Assembly (NCBI GenBank): GCA_041649615.1
Contig: JBAZMT010000034.1
Location: 1-7,438 of the forward strand
DNA: 7,438 nt
Direction of reading: 5' to 3'
Origin: JALOAR01 sp041649615
GTDB lineage: Bacteria; Patescibacteriota; Minisyncoccia; UBA6257; Colwellbacteraceae
The notes beneath the pieces were generated by a model. That model was not told the origin of the DNA. It did not search any database and saw only the letters and a program-made list of their open reading frames with translations. The translations under genes and the position numbers were made by a program. The stretch's first letter is position 1, and every line of letters begins with the position of its first letter. Positions 1 through 6,037 of this stretch are shown piece by piece.

Positions 1-1776
1 TGCCCCGAGAACGTCAACCCCGCCAACGGCATACCGATGGCCGCCGAGGACGTTATTCACATCAAGCTGCCGAATCCACTGGACCCGTTGGAGGGCCTGG
101 GCCGCGGCCTATCGCCACTGGCCTGCATGGCCTATAGCGCGTCCGTTGACAACATGATCACCGAGTTCCTGTACTCATTCTTCAAGCACGGCGCCATGCC
201 AGTTGGGTTACTCCGCTTCAACGTGCCACTACAGCAAGAGGAGGCCGACCGCGTCAAAGAGCGCTGGCATGAGCTGCATGGCGGCTACGACAAGTGGTCC
301 GACGTGGCGGTCATGGATAACGCGGGTGAGTATCAGCGCGTGGGCCTGACCTTCGAGGAGATGGGATTCCTGGGCATCGACGAGCGCAACGAGTCGCGCA
401 TCCTTGGCCCATTCGGCGTGCCGCCCATCCTCATTGGCTCGCGCATCGGGCTAGACAAGGCCACCTACAGCAACTACCAGCAAGCCCGCGCCGCCTTCTG
501 GGAAGACACCTTCAAGCCCGAACTGTCTATGTTCGAGCGCGAGTACCGCTACTACCTCCAAGGCGAGGGCGGGGAGTTCGTAGCCTTCGATTATGCGGAT
601 GTGCCCGCGCTACAGAAAGACCTCGTGCCCGCTATCGGCGCATGGTCGCAGATGGTAGATCGTGGCGTGCCCAAGAACGTGGCCGCTGGCGTGCTCAAGA
701 TACCGTTGCCCTCGCTGGCCGATGACGGGGTAGGCTACATGAGCCCCATGCTACAGCCCGTGCCGCAAGACCCGAACGCTAGGGCGCCCATGTTGGCCGC
801 ACCGACAACGCCCGCATTGCCGGCACCCAGCACCACACCGGATGACACCGAGGAAGGCGCGGCTGAGGCTGAGGAACAGACAGAGGAAACGGAGAAGCAA
901 GTGCGCCGCCCTTTTGAGTTCAAGGCGCTATTGCCCGAAGCCAAGGCCGACCACTGGAAGCGCTTTGACGCCACAGCGCGCAAGCATGAGGCAGCCATGA
1001 GCAAGGCCGCGGCGGGGCAATTCCAGAGCGACCTCAAGGAACTGCTAGCTATCCTGACCGGAACCAAGCGTAAGAGCATCGAAGACAAGGCCACGCTGGA
1101 CTGGCAATACCTGACCCGCCAGTGGAACAAGTACATTGGTGACTCGGAAGAGCTGTGGGCGCAAGCGCTCATGCCCGTGATACGCGGGATTATGCTGGAC
1201 CAAGCCAAGGAGCTGATTGCCACGGTTGGCGGCTCATTCGACCTTGAAGATGTCAGGGGCGCGGCATGGTTCAACCGCTACGTTTTACGCTTTGCTGAAA
1301 AAGAGGGGACGCTCATCACAGAGACCACGAAGGACCAGTTAGGCCGATTGCTCCAGCAGGCCAAGCTCGAAGGTTGGTCCATTCGTGACATCGAAAAGCA
1401 GCTAGGCGCCACGTTCGATAGGTTTCTAGGCCAGGACGATAGCCTATCAGACGAGGAGCGCGCCTGGTTCACCGAGCGCAACGTGCCGAACAGGCTGGAG
1501 GTGATTGCACGCACAGAATCACTCAGGGCTTCAAATTCTGGGGGCCACGAGTTGATGAAGGAATGGGGCGTGCCGCGCAAGGAATGGCTAGCGACGCTGG
1601 ACCCGCCAAGGGCACGCGAGAATCACATGGCCATGAACGGCGAAGTTGTGCCCATGGATGAGCCCTTTGACGTGGGCGGGGTCAAGATGATGTATCCAGG
1701 CGACCCCGATGCGCCGATAGATGAAACGGCTAATTGCAGATGCACAGTTCTGCCCGTCGGCATGGATGAAATGTGA
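1..1776 (+). CDS. Phage portal protein fused to Mu gpF-like head-morphogenesis domain (5' partial)
   Basis: The frame is open from base 1, so the true start lies upstream and the first Met codon at 37 is internal. Residues are counted from that Met. Residues 1-237 match the C-terminal half of HK97-family portals, the dodecameric ring through which DNA enters the head: an EDVIHIK strand, a FKHGAMPVGLL helix end, and GPFGVPPILIGSRIG followed by TYSNYQQARAAFWEDTFKPEL. Residues 238-290 are a Pro/Ala/Thr then Glu-rich linker. The remainder is helical and ends in a Phage_Mu_F-type domain. Its signature residues are visible: ARTE at 491-494, H530 in NHMAMNG, and the NCRC motif with C567 and C569. 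MuF proteins are minor head proteins acting in capsid morphogenesis and are more often separate genes; fusion to the portal is a known but less usual arrangement. Family assignment is firm; the exact domain boundary is inferred. Confidence 0.93.
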   Translation, partial: CPENVNPANGIPMAAEDVIHIKLPNPLDPLEGLGRGLSPLACMAYSASVDNMITEFLYSFFKHGAMPVGLLRFNVPLQQEEADRVKERWHELHGGYDKWSDVAVMDNAGEYQRVGLTFEEMGFLGIDERNESRILGPFGVPPILIGSRIGLDKATYSNYQQARAAFWEDTFKPELSMFEREYRYYLQGEGGEFVAFDYADVPALQKDLVPAIGAWSQMVDRGVPKNVAAGVLKIPLPSLADDGVGYMSPMLQPVPQDPNARAPMLAAPTTPALPAPSTTPDDTEEGAAEAEEQTEETEKQVRRPFEFKALLPEAKADHWKRFDATARKHEAAMSKAAAGQFQSDLKELLAILTGTKRKSIEDKATLDWQYLTRQWNKYIGDSEELWAQALMPVIRGIMLDQAKELIATVGGSFDLEDVRGAAWFNRYVLRFAEKEGTLITETTKDQLGRLLQQAKLEGWSIRDIEKQLGATFDRFLGQDDSLSDEERAWFTERNVPNRLEVIARTESLRASNSGGHELMKEWGVPRKEWLATLDPPRARENHMAMNGEVVPMDEPFDVGGVKMMYPGDPDAPIDETANCRCTVLPVGMDEM

Positions 1777-1967
1777 TGATCGACTACGCCGAAATCACGC
1801 TGAGGACAGACGAGGATAGGGAGAGGCTGCGAGAGATGACGCGCTCCGGTTGGCGCGTCGTGACAAAAGCCGTCAACGCCCAGGGGACTACTTATTATCT
1901 AGAGCGCGTGCCTACCGTCGGACCACGGGAAGATAAAGAGCACGCCAAACGATGGGGGCACAGATGA
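1776..1967 (+). CDS. Small hypothetical phage protein between portal and protease
   Basis: A 63-residue charged, soluble protein I do not recognise. It begins at ATG 1776, which shares one base with the portal stop (TGATG). GTG 1773 would add one residue and is equally coupled. No strong ribosome site is visible, only GGAT at 1764-1767, so translation probably depends on ribosomes finishing the portal gene. Its stop overlaps the protease start in an ATGA. The pattern of a charged helix (DEDRERLREM), then SGWRVVTK and a closing TTYYLER strand, loosely recalls small DUF4177-like proteins of the form helix-GW-strand-strand-R; this is a resemblance only. Gene spacing on both sides and the absence of an alternative gene in the gap make it likely real. 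No catalytic motif or membrane segment is seen. Confidence 0.65.
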   Translation: MIDYAEITLRTDEDRERLREMTRSGWRVVTKAVNAQGTTYYLERVPTVGPREDKEHAKRWGHR

Positions 1968-2761
1968 CAGAGACAAAACTTATCCCGTTTTCCTCGGATG
2001 TGAAGCTCGACTACCAGGGCCGGACCATTGAGGGCTACGCGGCGACCTTTGGCAATGTGGACCTGGTGAATGACATCATCCATCCCAATGCCTTTGCCAA
2101 GACGCTAGTGGAGCGCGGCGGCAAGGTGAAATTTCTGTGGCAGCACGACACCAAGGCGCCGCTAGGCCGCGTGCTGGAAATGAATGAAGACAATAACGGC
2201 CTGTACTTTAAGGCGGTTATCTCGGACACCCAGCAGGGCCGCGATGCCTTGGCCCTCCTGAGAGACAACGCTATCGAGGGCATGTCCATCGGCTACGAGC
2301 CTATCGTGTCGGACTTTAGCAAGTACGACGGCAAGACCGTCCGCAATTTGAGGGAGCTAAAGTTACACGAGATAAGCCTTGTGACGTTCCCGGCCTCGCC
2401 ACTTGCGGGCGTGACGGCGCTCAAAGACGCCGACCCCGAGCCGCAAGCCGAGGCCGCTCCGGGCGAAAGCGGCGAACCCGAGGTCAAGGCGGGGCGCATC
2501 ATCGCCAAGCGCAACGCCGAGCGCGTCAATGCCATCAAGCGATTGCTCCAGGAGCTGATCGACGACGGCGGGCTAGAGACAGAGGATGACGAAGAAGCTG
2601 AAGCACCTGCCAAGGCGCAGGCCGCTACAGATACGCCAGAGAGCAAGGCCGAACAGGCCGAGGCCGGGCCGGACGCCGCAATAGACGCACCACCCACCTA
2701 TGACGTTGCCCGACTGGCGCTAGAAATCGAACTTGAAAAACAAAGATCGCTGGAGGTGTGA
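1964..2761 (+). CDS. HK97-family prohead maturation protease
   Basis: A serine protease of the HK97 gp4 type (Peptidase_S78 family), which is packed in the prohead and cuts the N-terminal delta domain from the capsid protein before expansion. The start is taken at ATG 1964 because it forms an ATGA overlap with the preceding stop and has GGGGG five bases upstream; ATG 1952 would add four residues. The protein is then 265 residues. Family signatures are clear: the IEGYAATFGNVD opening (22-33), FLWQHD with probable catalytic H61, IEGMSIGYEP with probable nucleophile S108, and LHEISLVTFPA with conserved E136. Residues 1-150 are the protease core. Residues about 155-265 form an Ala/Glu/Pro-rich, mostly acidic tail interrupted by a basic-amphipathic helix (AGRIIAKRNAERVNAIKRLL), a segment often found in this family. 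The tail may help in prohead scaffolding; that is inference. It lies directly before its substrate gene. Confidence 0.95.
   Translation: MTETKLIPFSSDVKLDYQGRTIEGYAATFGNVDLVNDIIHPNAFAKTLVERGGKVKFLWQHDTKAPLGRVLEMNEDNNGLYFKAVISDTQQGRDALALLRDNAIEGMSIGYEPIVSDFSKYDGKTVRNLRELKLHEISLVTFPASPLAGVTALKDADPEPQAEAAPGESGEPEVKAGRIIAKRNAERVNAIKRLLQELIDDGGLETEDDEEAEAPAKAQAATDTPESKAEQAEAGPDAAIDAPPTYDVARLALEIELEKQRSLEV
2752..2758 (+). promoter_or_regulatory. Strong ribosome binding site of the capsid gene
   Basis: GGAGGTG lies over the last codons of the protease gene, and its GGAGG core ends six bases before ATG 2763. It decides the capsid start at 2763 over the in-frame ATG 2733, which would lie upstream of this site and inside the protease gene. 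A near-consensus site fits the high copy number needed for capsid subunits. Confidence 0.85.
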
Positions 2762-2762
2762 C

Positions 2763-4052
2763 ATGGATTTGCAAGAAATCGCCGCACGGCGACAGACCGT
2801 GCTCGAACAGGCCGGGGCGATTCTCGCGCAGAGCGAAATTAGCGGCGAGGATCACCAGAAGGCCAAGGATTTGCTCGATGAGGGCAAAAAGCTCTTTGAG
2901 CGCGCCGAACAGATGAAAGAGGTCAAGGCGCTAGGCGAGCAGTTGGCTACCGACATGGCCAGCGCCAAGGCCGCGCAGAAACAGGCCGGGCCAGAGGCTA
3001 GCAAGAGCTTCCCCTCGTGGGAGAGCTTCCTTGAGGCCGTATGGCACGCGCAGCACAAGAACAACATGATTCAGCGCGCTGACCCGCGCCTCGTGTGGTT
3101 CGATGAGAAACACGAGGTCAAGGACATGGCCGAGGGCGTTGGCGCTACCGGCGGCTTCCTTGTGCCGCCCGAGTTCCGCGCGCAGATTTACGGGGTCATG
3201 GGCGAGGGGGCCATCGTGCGCCCGCGTGCGTCCATCGTGCGCATGAACGCTCGCCAAGTGACCTTCCCCGTCGTGAACCAAACCGGAACGACCGCCGCAC
3301 AGCCCCATTGGTTCGGCGGCCTGCTGGTGTACCATGCTGAGGAAGCAGCGGAGAAGACCGAGAGCGACGTGTCGTGGCGTCAGTTCACCCTGACGGCCAA
3401 CAAGATCATCGGCTACACGCGGGCCAGTGACGAGCTGGTCAGCGACAGCGCGATTTCCTTGGGCGACTTCCTCGCTGGCCCGTTCGGCTTTGCGGGCGCC
3501 TTCACCTGGCAAGAGGATTACGATTTCTTGCAGGGTACTGGCGTCGGCATGGCGCAAGGCATCCTCACCGCGCCCGCGACCATCACCGTGGCGCGGCAGA
3601 GCGTGGCGACGCCGGTGCAGTACACCGACCTCATCAACATGCTGGTCAAGTTCCTGCCCACGGGCCGCGGCGTGTGGTGCATCAGCCAGTCCGTGCTGGC
3701 CTACCTCTTGGGCATGAGCGGCCCGACGGGCAGCGCCTCCTACCTGTGGGGTAGCGCCGTTAATGGTGTGCCCAACACCCTGTTGGGGATGCCCGTGCAG
3801 ATCACCGAAAAGCTGCCCGCCGCTGGCACCGCCGGCGATGTGCTGCTGGCCGATTGGCGCTATTACATCATCGGCGACCGCCAAGCCTGGACCGTCGAGA
3901 CCACGCAGTATGACCGCTGGAAGTACGACCAGACATCCTGGCGCGCCGTGCATCGTGTCGATGGTCGCCCGTGGCTGAGCACCTACCTGACCCTTCAGGA
4001 TGGATCGACAACTATCAGCCCGTTCGTCATCCTGGGCGCCAAGTCTACCTGA
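2763..4052 (+). CDS. HK97-fold major capsid protein
   Basis: A 429-residue Phage_capsid-family protein, the usual length for HK97-type capsid precursors. Residues 1-75 are charged, Ala/Glu/Lys-rich helix with coiled-coil character, typical of the delta domain that acts as internal scaffold and is removed by the prohead protease encoded just upstream. The cut probably falls between about 75 and 125, but the site cannot be read from sequence. The folded core starts at GGFLVPPEF (130-138), the classic entry to the HK97 fold. It continues with the E-loop region, ASDELVSDS, the spine-helix part EDYDFLQGTGVGMAQGIL (251-268), and LLGMPVQITEKLP with LLADWRYYIIGDR in the A and P domains. The start at ATG 2763 is fixed by the GGAGGTG site. 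From 2931 to its end the gene contains no CTA, TTA or TCA codon, a stronger bias than its neighbours, as expected for a highly expressed gene. Confidence 0.96.
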   Translation: MDLQEIAARRQTVLEQAGAILAQSEISGEDHQKAKDLLDEGKKLFERAEQMKEVKALGEQLATDMASAKAAQKQAGPEASKSFPSWESFLEAVWHAQHKNNMIQRADPRLVWFDEKHEVKDMAEGVGATGGFLVPPEFRAQIYGVMGEGAIVRPRASIVRMNARQVTFPVVNQTGTTAAQPHWFGGLLVYHAEEAAEKTESDVSWRQFTLTANKIIGYTRASDELVSDSAISLGDFLAGPFGFAGAFTWQEDYDFLQGTGVGMAQGILTAPATITVARQSVATPVQYTDLINMLVKFLPTGRGVWCISQSVLAYLLGMSGPTGSASYLWGSAVNGVPNTLLGMPVQITEKLPAAGTAGDVLLADWRYYIIGDRQAWTVETTQYDRWKYDQTSWRAVHRVDGRPWLSTYLTLQDGSTTISPFVILGAKST

Positions 4053-4089
4053 GATTGAGCGTCGTATAGGTTCCCGATTCAAGCATAGC

Positions 4090-4111
4090 GGGCGGGGCGC
4101 AATCCCCGCCC
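4090..4111 (+). other. GC-rich RNA hairpin in the gap after the capsid gene
   Basis: GGGCGGGG (4090-4097) and CCCCGCCC (4104-4111) form a perfect 8-bp stem around a 6-base loop, CGCAAT. It sits in the only sizeable non-coding stretch of the window (4053-4133). No run of T follows (next bases are TATCAG), so it is not a textbook intrinsic terminator. It may be a leaky attenuator or an mRNA 3'-end stabiliser that raises capsid output over the genes behind it. The ribosome site AAAGAGG of the next gene starts about eight bases downstream, so an effect on that start is also possible. The rest of the gap shows no convincing promoter. Confidence 0.6.
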
Positions 4112-4133
4112 TATCAGAAAAGAGGTTCAAGAC

Positions 4134-4565
4134 ATGCACACGGAACGATTCACCGAGGAATGGCAACTGCTCGACACCATTCCGCCATCGGTCAGCACAG
4201 CCGAGCAGAACAGCGGCTGGAACGCCGTCGCGGGCTTTGACCGTATCGTGGTCATCATCCAGACCGGCGCCATCACCAGTGGCGGCACCATCGACGCGGA
4301 CATTGAAATCGGCACCACGTCCAGCGGCGGCACCACGGCGACCATGACGGACAAGAGCATCACGCAGTTGACCAGCGCCGATGCCAACAAGGTCGTGGTT
4401 ATCGAGATGCGCCCCGAGGAGTTCATCCAGGCCAACGTCAACTACGACTACGTTCAGCTCGAGCTCACTTGCGCCACGCAGAACTGCCTCGTCGGCGCGC
4501 AGATTTGGGGCCATGCCATGTATCAGCCCGCCGTGACCACCACCATCGACGAGATCGTGGACTGA
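4134..4565 (+). CDS. Small Ser/Thr/Gly-rich probable virion (head decoration-like) protein
   Basis: A 143-residue soluble protein with no signal peptide or membrane helix. ATG 4134 is preceded by AAAGAGG with eight bases spacing. The predicted character is mostly beta: RIVVIIQTG, TIDADIEIG, KVVVIEM, YDYVQLELTC. Residues 44-81 are unusually rich in Ser/Thr (16 of 38) and Gly. Two Cys lie close together (C113 and C118). Its place directly behind the capsid gene is where decoration or minor head proteins are commonly encoded, and it shares the capsid gene's lack of CTA, TTA and TCA codons, which suggests high expression. I do not recognise a named family, so the structural role is inferred from position, composition and codon use. 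Because of its Ser/Thr content it is also a candidate acceptor for the glycosyltransferases downstream; that is speculation. Confidence 0.7.
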   Translation: MHTERFTEEWQLLDTIPPSVSTAEQNSGWNAVAGFDRIVVIIQTGAITSGGTIDADIEIGTTSSGGTTATMTDKSITQLTSADANKVVVIEMRPEEFIQANVNYDYVQLELTCATQNCLVGAQIWGHAMYQPAVTTTIDEIVD

Positions 4566-4575
4566 GGGTAACAGA

Positions 4576-5199
4576 ATGTGGGTACAGCTCGTCTGCGCGC
4601 AACACATCGCTGACCACGGGAAGACCGTAACCCGCCACCCAGGCGACTGGGTAGACGTGGGCAAGCAGCAGGCGCTCTCCTGGGTCGCCGCGGGGGAGGC
4701 CAAGGTCATCGGCAACGCGAGCAAAGAGCTCTTTGCCGACTGTGGCATCCTGGCCGCGGAGCCAGCACCTGCCCACTTTGGCCCTGTGCCTGTGGCCATC
4801 GACCGGACGCTTATGGCGATGCTGTACCCCAAGACCTTCGTGTGGGATGGACATGCCAAACTGCCGCCGCCCATGCTGGCCGTGGGGTACGCCCTGCTGG
4901 ACACCTGGGAGGCGGCGATTCCACTCAAGAGTTACACCGAACTGGCGGCCACTACTGGAAGCGACGCTGACCGAGCCGCCACGGCCAGCGTTGTCAAAGA
5001 ACTGCGCGTGCTGCTGTACGAGCCGGGGGCCATGTTCCTGCGCAAGTGCGACGCCACGCTAGCCCTGCTCGAGCGCTGGAAATGCGAGCGCGAGCGCGGC
5101 GGCAACAAGTACCTGGCGTTCCTGCGCGCGCTGTATGCCACGCCGCTATTGGTGTGCGCCCTGCCCACGACATGGACAGGCGCGAGGGAGCCGGAATAG
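4576..5199 (+). CDS. Two-part phage protein: short N-terminal domain plus glycosyltransferase-like region lacking catalytic motifs
   Basis: 207 residues; ATG 4576 has GAGGG seven bases upstream, overlapping the stop of the preceding gene. Residues 1-48 (ending in HPGDWVDVGKQQALSWVAAGEAKV) look like the small phage domain with a PGD-x-V turn followed by a helix and a G-x-A end, found in head or neck-region proteins. Residues about 85-207 align nearly gap-free with the GT-A protein encoded at 5429-6037: TFVWDGHAKL faces TLYLDADTRV, LLDTWEAAI faces LADGWDMAL, GAMFLRKCDATLALLERW faces GVMFVRKSDRIHELFAHW, and FLRALY faces LLRAMY. The metal-binding DxD is replaced by D91-G92-H93 and the later DQ by K178-Y179. 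Loss of both suggests a non-catalytic relative, although DxH can bind metal in some GT-A enzymes (GT27). The first half of a GT-A fold also seems shortened. Role unknown; possibly an adaptor to the virion or to the enzymes downstream. Confidence 0.75.
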   Translation: MWVQLVCAQHIADHGKTVTRHPGDWVDVGKQQALSWVAAGEAKVIGNASKELFADCGILAAEPAPAHFGPVPVAIDRTLMAMLYPKTFVWDGHAKLPPPMLAVGYALLDTWEAAIPLKSYTELAATTGSDADRAATASVVKELRVLLYEPGAMFLRKCDATLALLERWKCERERGGNKYLAFLRALYATPLLVCALPTTWTGAREPE

Positions 5200-5219
5200 T
5201 TATGGGGAGGACGGGAGAG

Positions 5220-5432
5220 ATGGACTGGTCAAAGCCTAGAACTACGGAGCCGGACCCGCCGCATTCGCGGGTCATAGATGAGATGATGGCCGAAATCAAA
5301 GAGCTAGAACTGCGAAAGCAAATGGCGGAATTGCGGTTACAGATTGCTCGTCTGGAACAAGAGATAGCCATGCTCAAAGCGCCGCCGTACACCATAACGT
5401 ACACCACCAACAACGCGTGGGAAACCAAATGA
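5220..5432 (+). CDS. Small coiled-coil protein of unknown function
   Basis: 70 residues from ATG 5220, which follows a purine-rich GGGGAGG-acgggagag stretch (5204-5219). ATG 5202 would add six residues and cannot be excluded; the frame is open as far up as 5046, but that part lies inside the preceding gene and is an unlikely start. Residues 16-53 form one highly charged helix with Leu, Met and Ile spaced in heptads (IKELELRKQMAELRLQIARL), a probable dimeric or trimeric coiled coil. The N-terminus is Pro-rich and the tail (PPYTITYTTNN) is Thr/Tyr-rich and likely extended. Its stop overlaps the next start in ATGA (5429-5432), so it is probably translated together with the glycosyltransferase. 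No known family is recognised; it could be a small head or connector component or an oligomerising partner of the adjacent enzymes. Confidence 0.62.
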   Translation: MDWSKPRTTEPDPPHSRVIDEMMAEIKELELRKQMAELRLQIARLEQEIAMLKAPPYTITYTTNNAWETK

Positions 5433-6037
5433 ACGGCGCTCTCATCGTCGCCTATGGCACCAACGCCCTGCGCGAAGCGGGCTATGCCCTGGACGCGCTA
5501 GGCCAGCACATGCCCGAATTGCCCGTGGCCGTCATCAGCGACAGGCCCGTCATGGGTGCGCGATGGATCCACATGGAGCAACGCGACAAGGGCGCGCGCT
5601 GGGCCAAGCTGAACATTGACAACCTGAGCCCGTTCGATGACACGCTGTACCTGGACGCGGACACCCGCGTGCATGGCGACGTGTCGGCGGGCTTTGGGAT
5701 ATTAGCCGACGGCTGGGATATGGCCCTGGCCATTAGCGATAGGCAAGCGGGGGAATTGTGCTGGCAATGCGCCGAGGATGAACGGAGCGCCACGCGAGCA
5801 GAGACGGCCACGGAGCCGCTAGGGCTACAGGCGGGGGTGATGTTCGTGCGCAAGAGCGACAGGATTCATGAACTGTTTGCACACTGGCGCGCCGAATGGG
5901 AGCGCTGGCAAGGCCAAGATCAGGCGGCGCTATTGCGGGCCATGTATCAGGCACCCGCGCGCGTGTGGCTGCTGGGGCGCGACTGGAATGGGGGGCGCTT
6001 GATAGAACATCGTTTCGGCATGGCGAGGGCAACGTGA
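5429..6037 (+). CDS. GT-A fold glycosyltransferase (first copy)
   Basis: A 202-residue nucleotide-sugar-dependent transferase of GT-A type. The start at ATG 5429 is chosen for its ATGA overlap with the upstream stop; GTG 5417 would add four residues. The N-terminal strand ALIVAYG and the PVAVISDRP segment fit the nucleotide-binding half. SPFDDTLYLDADTRV carries the metal-binding DxD (D76, D78). After LADGWDMAL a variable loop leads to QAGVMFVRKSDRIHELFAHW (135-153) and GQDQAALLRAMY with the D164-Q165 pair typical of GT8-like enzymes. At about 200 residues it is short for the class but has all the core motifs. There is no membrane anchor or signal peptide, so it acts in the host cytoplasm. Donor sugar and acceptor cannot be read from the sequence; virion protein is the favoured acceptor from context. 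Its stop overlaps the next start (GTGA). Confidence 0.87.
   Translation: MNGALIVAYGTNALREAGYALDALGQHMPELPVAVISDRPVMGARWIHMEQRDKGARWAKLNIDNLSPFDDTLYLDADTRVHGDVSAGFGILADGWDMALAISDRQAGELCWQCAEDERSATRAETATEPLGLQAGVMFVRKSDRIHELFAHWRAEWERWQGQDQAALLRAMYQAPARVWLLGRDWNGGRLIEHRFGMARAT

Noticed and set aside
735..1274. Minus-strand open frame opposite the portal linker and MuF region
   Set aside because: Ser/Ala-rich low-complexity product, no independent support, and fully inside a recognised plus-strand gene.
1952..1963. Upstream in-frame ATG for the protease
   Set aside because: The ATG at 1964 gives a classic ATGA overlap with the previous stop and has a G-rich site at proper distance; the earlier one has only a weak, distant purine stretch.
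2733..2762. Upstream in-frame ATG for the capsid gene
   Set aside because: It precedes the GGAGGTG site at 2752-2758, which is correctly spaced only for ATG 2763.
4053..4075. Possible promoter (TTGAGC and TATAGG) just after the capsid stop
   Set aside because: The two boxes are only a few bases apart, far too close for a sigma-70 promoter, and no alternative pair is convincing.
2931..4928. Open frame of 665 codons on the minus strand opposite the capsid and following genes
   Set aside because: It is codon-aligned with two well-supported plus-strand genes, and its lack of stops follows from their avoidance of CTA, TTA and TCA codons. Its product resembles no protein I know and it spans several plus-strand genes.
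5046..5219. Long N-terminal extension of the coiled-coil protein
   Set aside because: It lies in another frame of the preceding gene, reads as Arg/Ala-rich shadow sequence, and better starts with purine-rich leaders exist at 5202 and 5220.
5253..5273. Perfect 7-bp inverted repeat GACCCGC / GCGGGTC with a 7-base loop
   Set aside because: It lies inside a coding region, encodes ordinary residues, and stems of this length are expected by chance several times in GC-rich sequence of this size.
5896..6033. N-terminal extension of the GT-B enzyme from ATG 5896
   Set aside because: It is Gly/Ala/Arg-rich shadow of the GT-A gene; GTG 6034 has a ribosome site, the usual GTGA overlap, and starts right at the first Rossmann strand.
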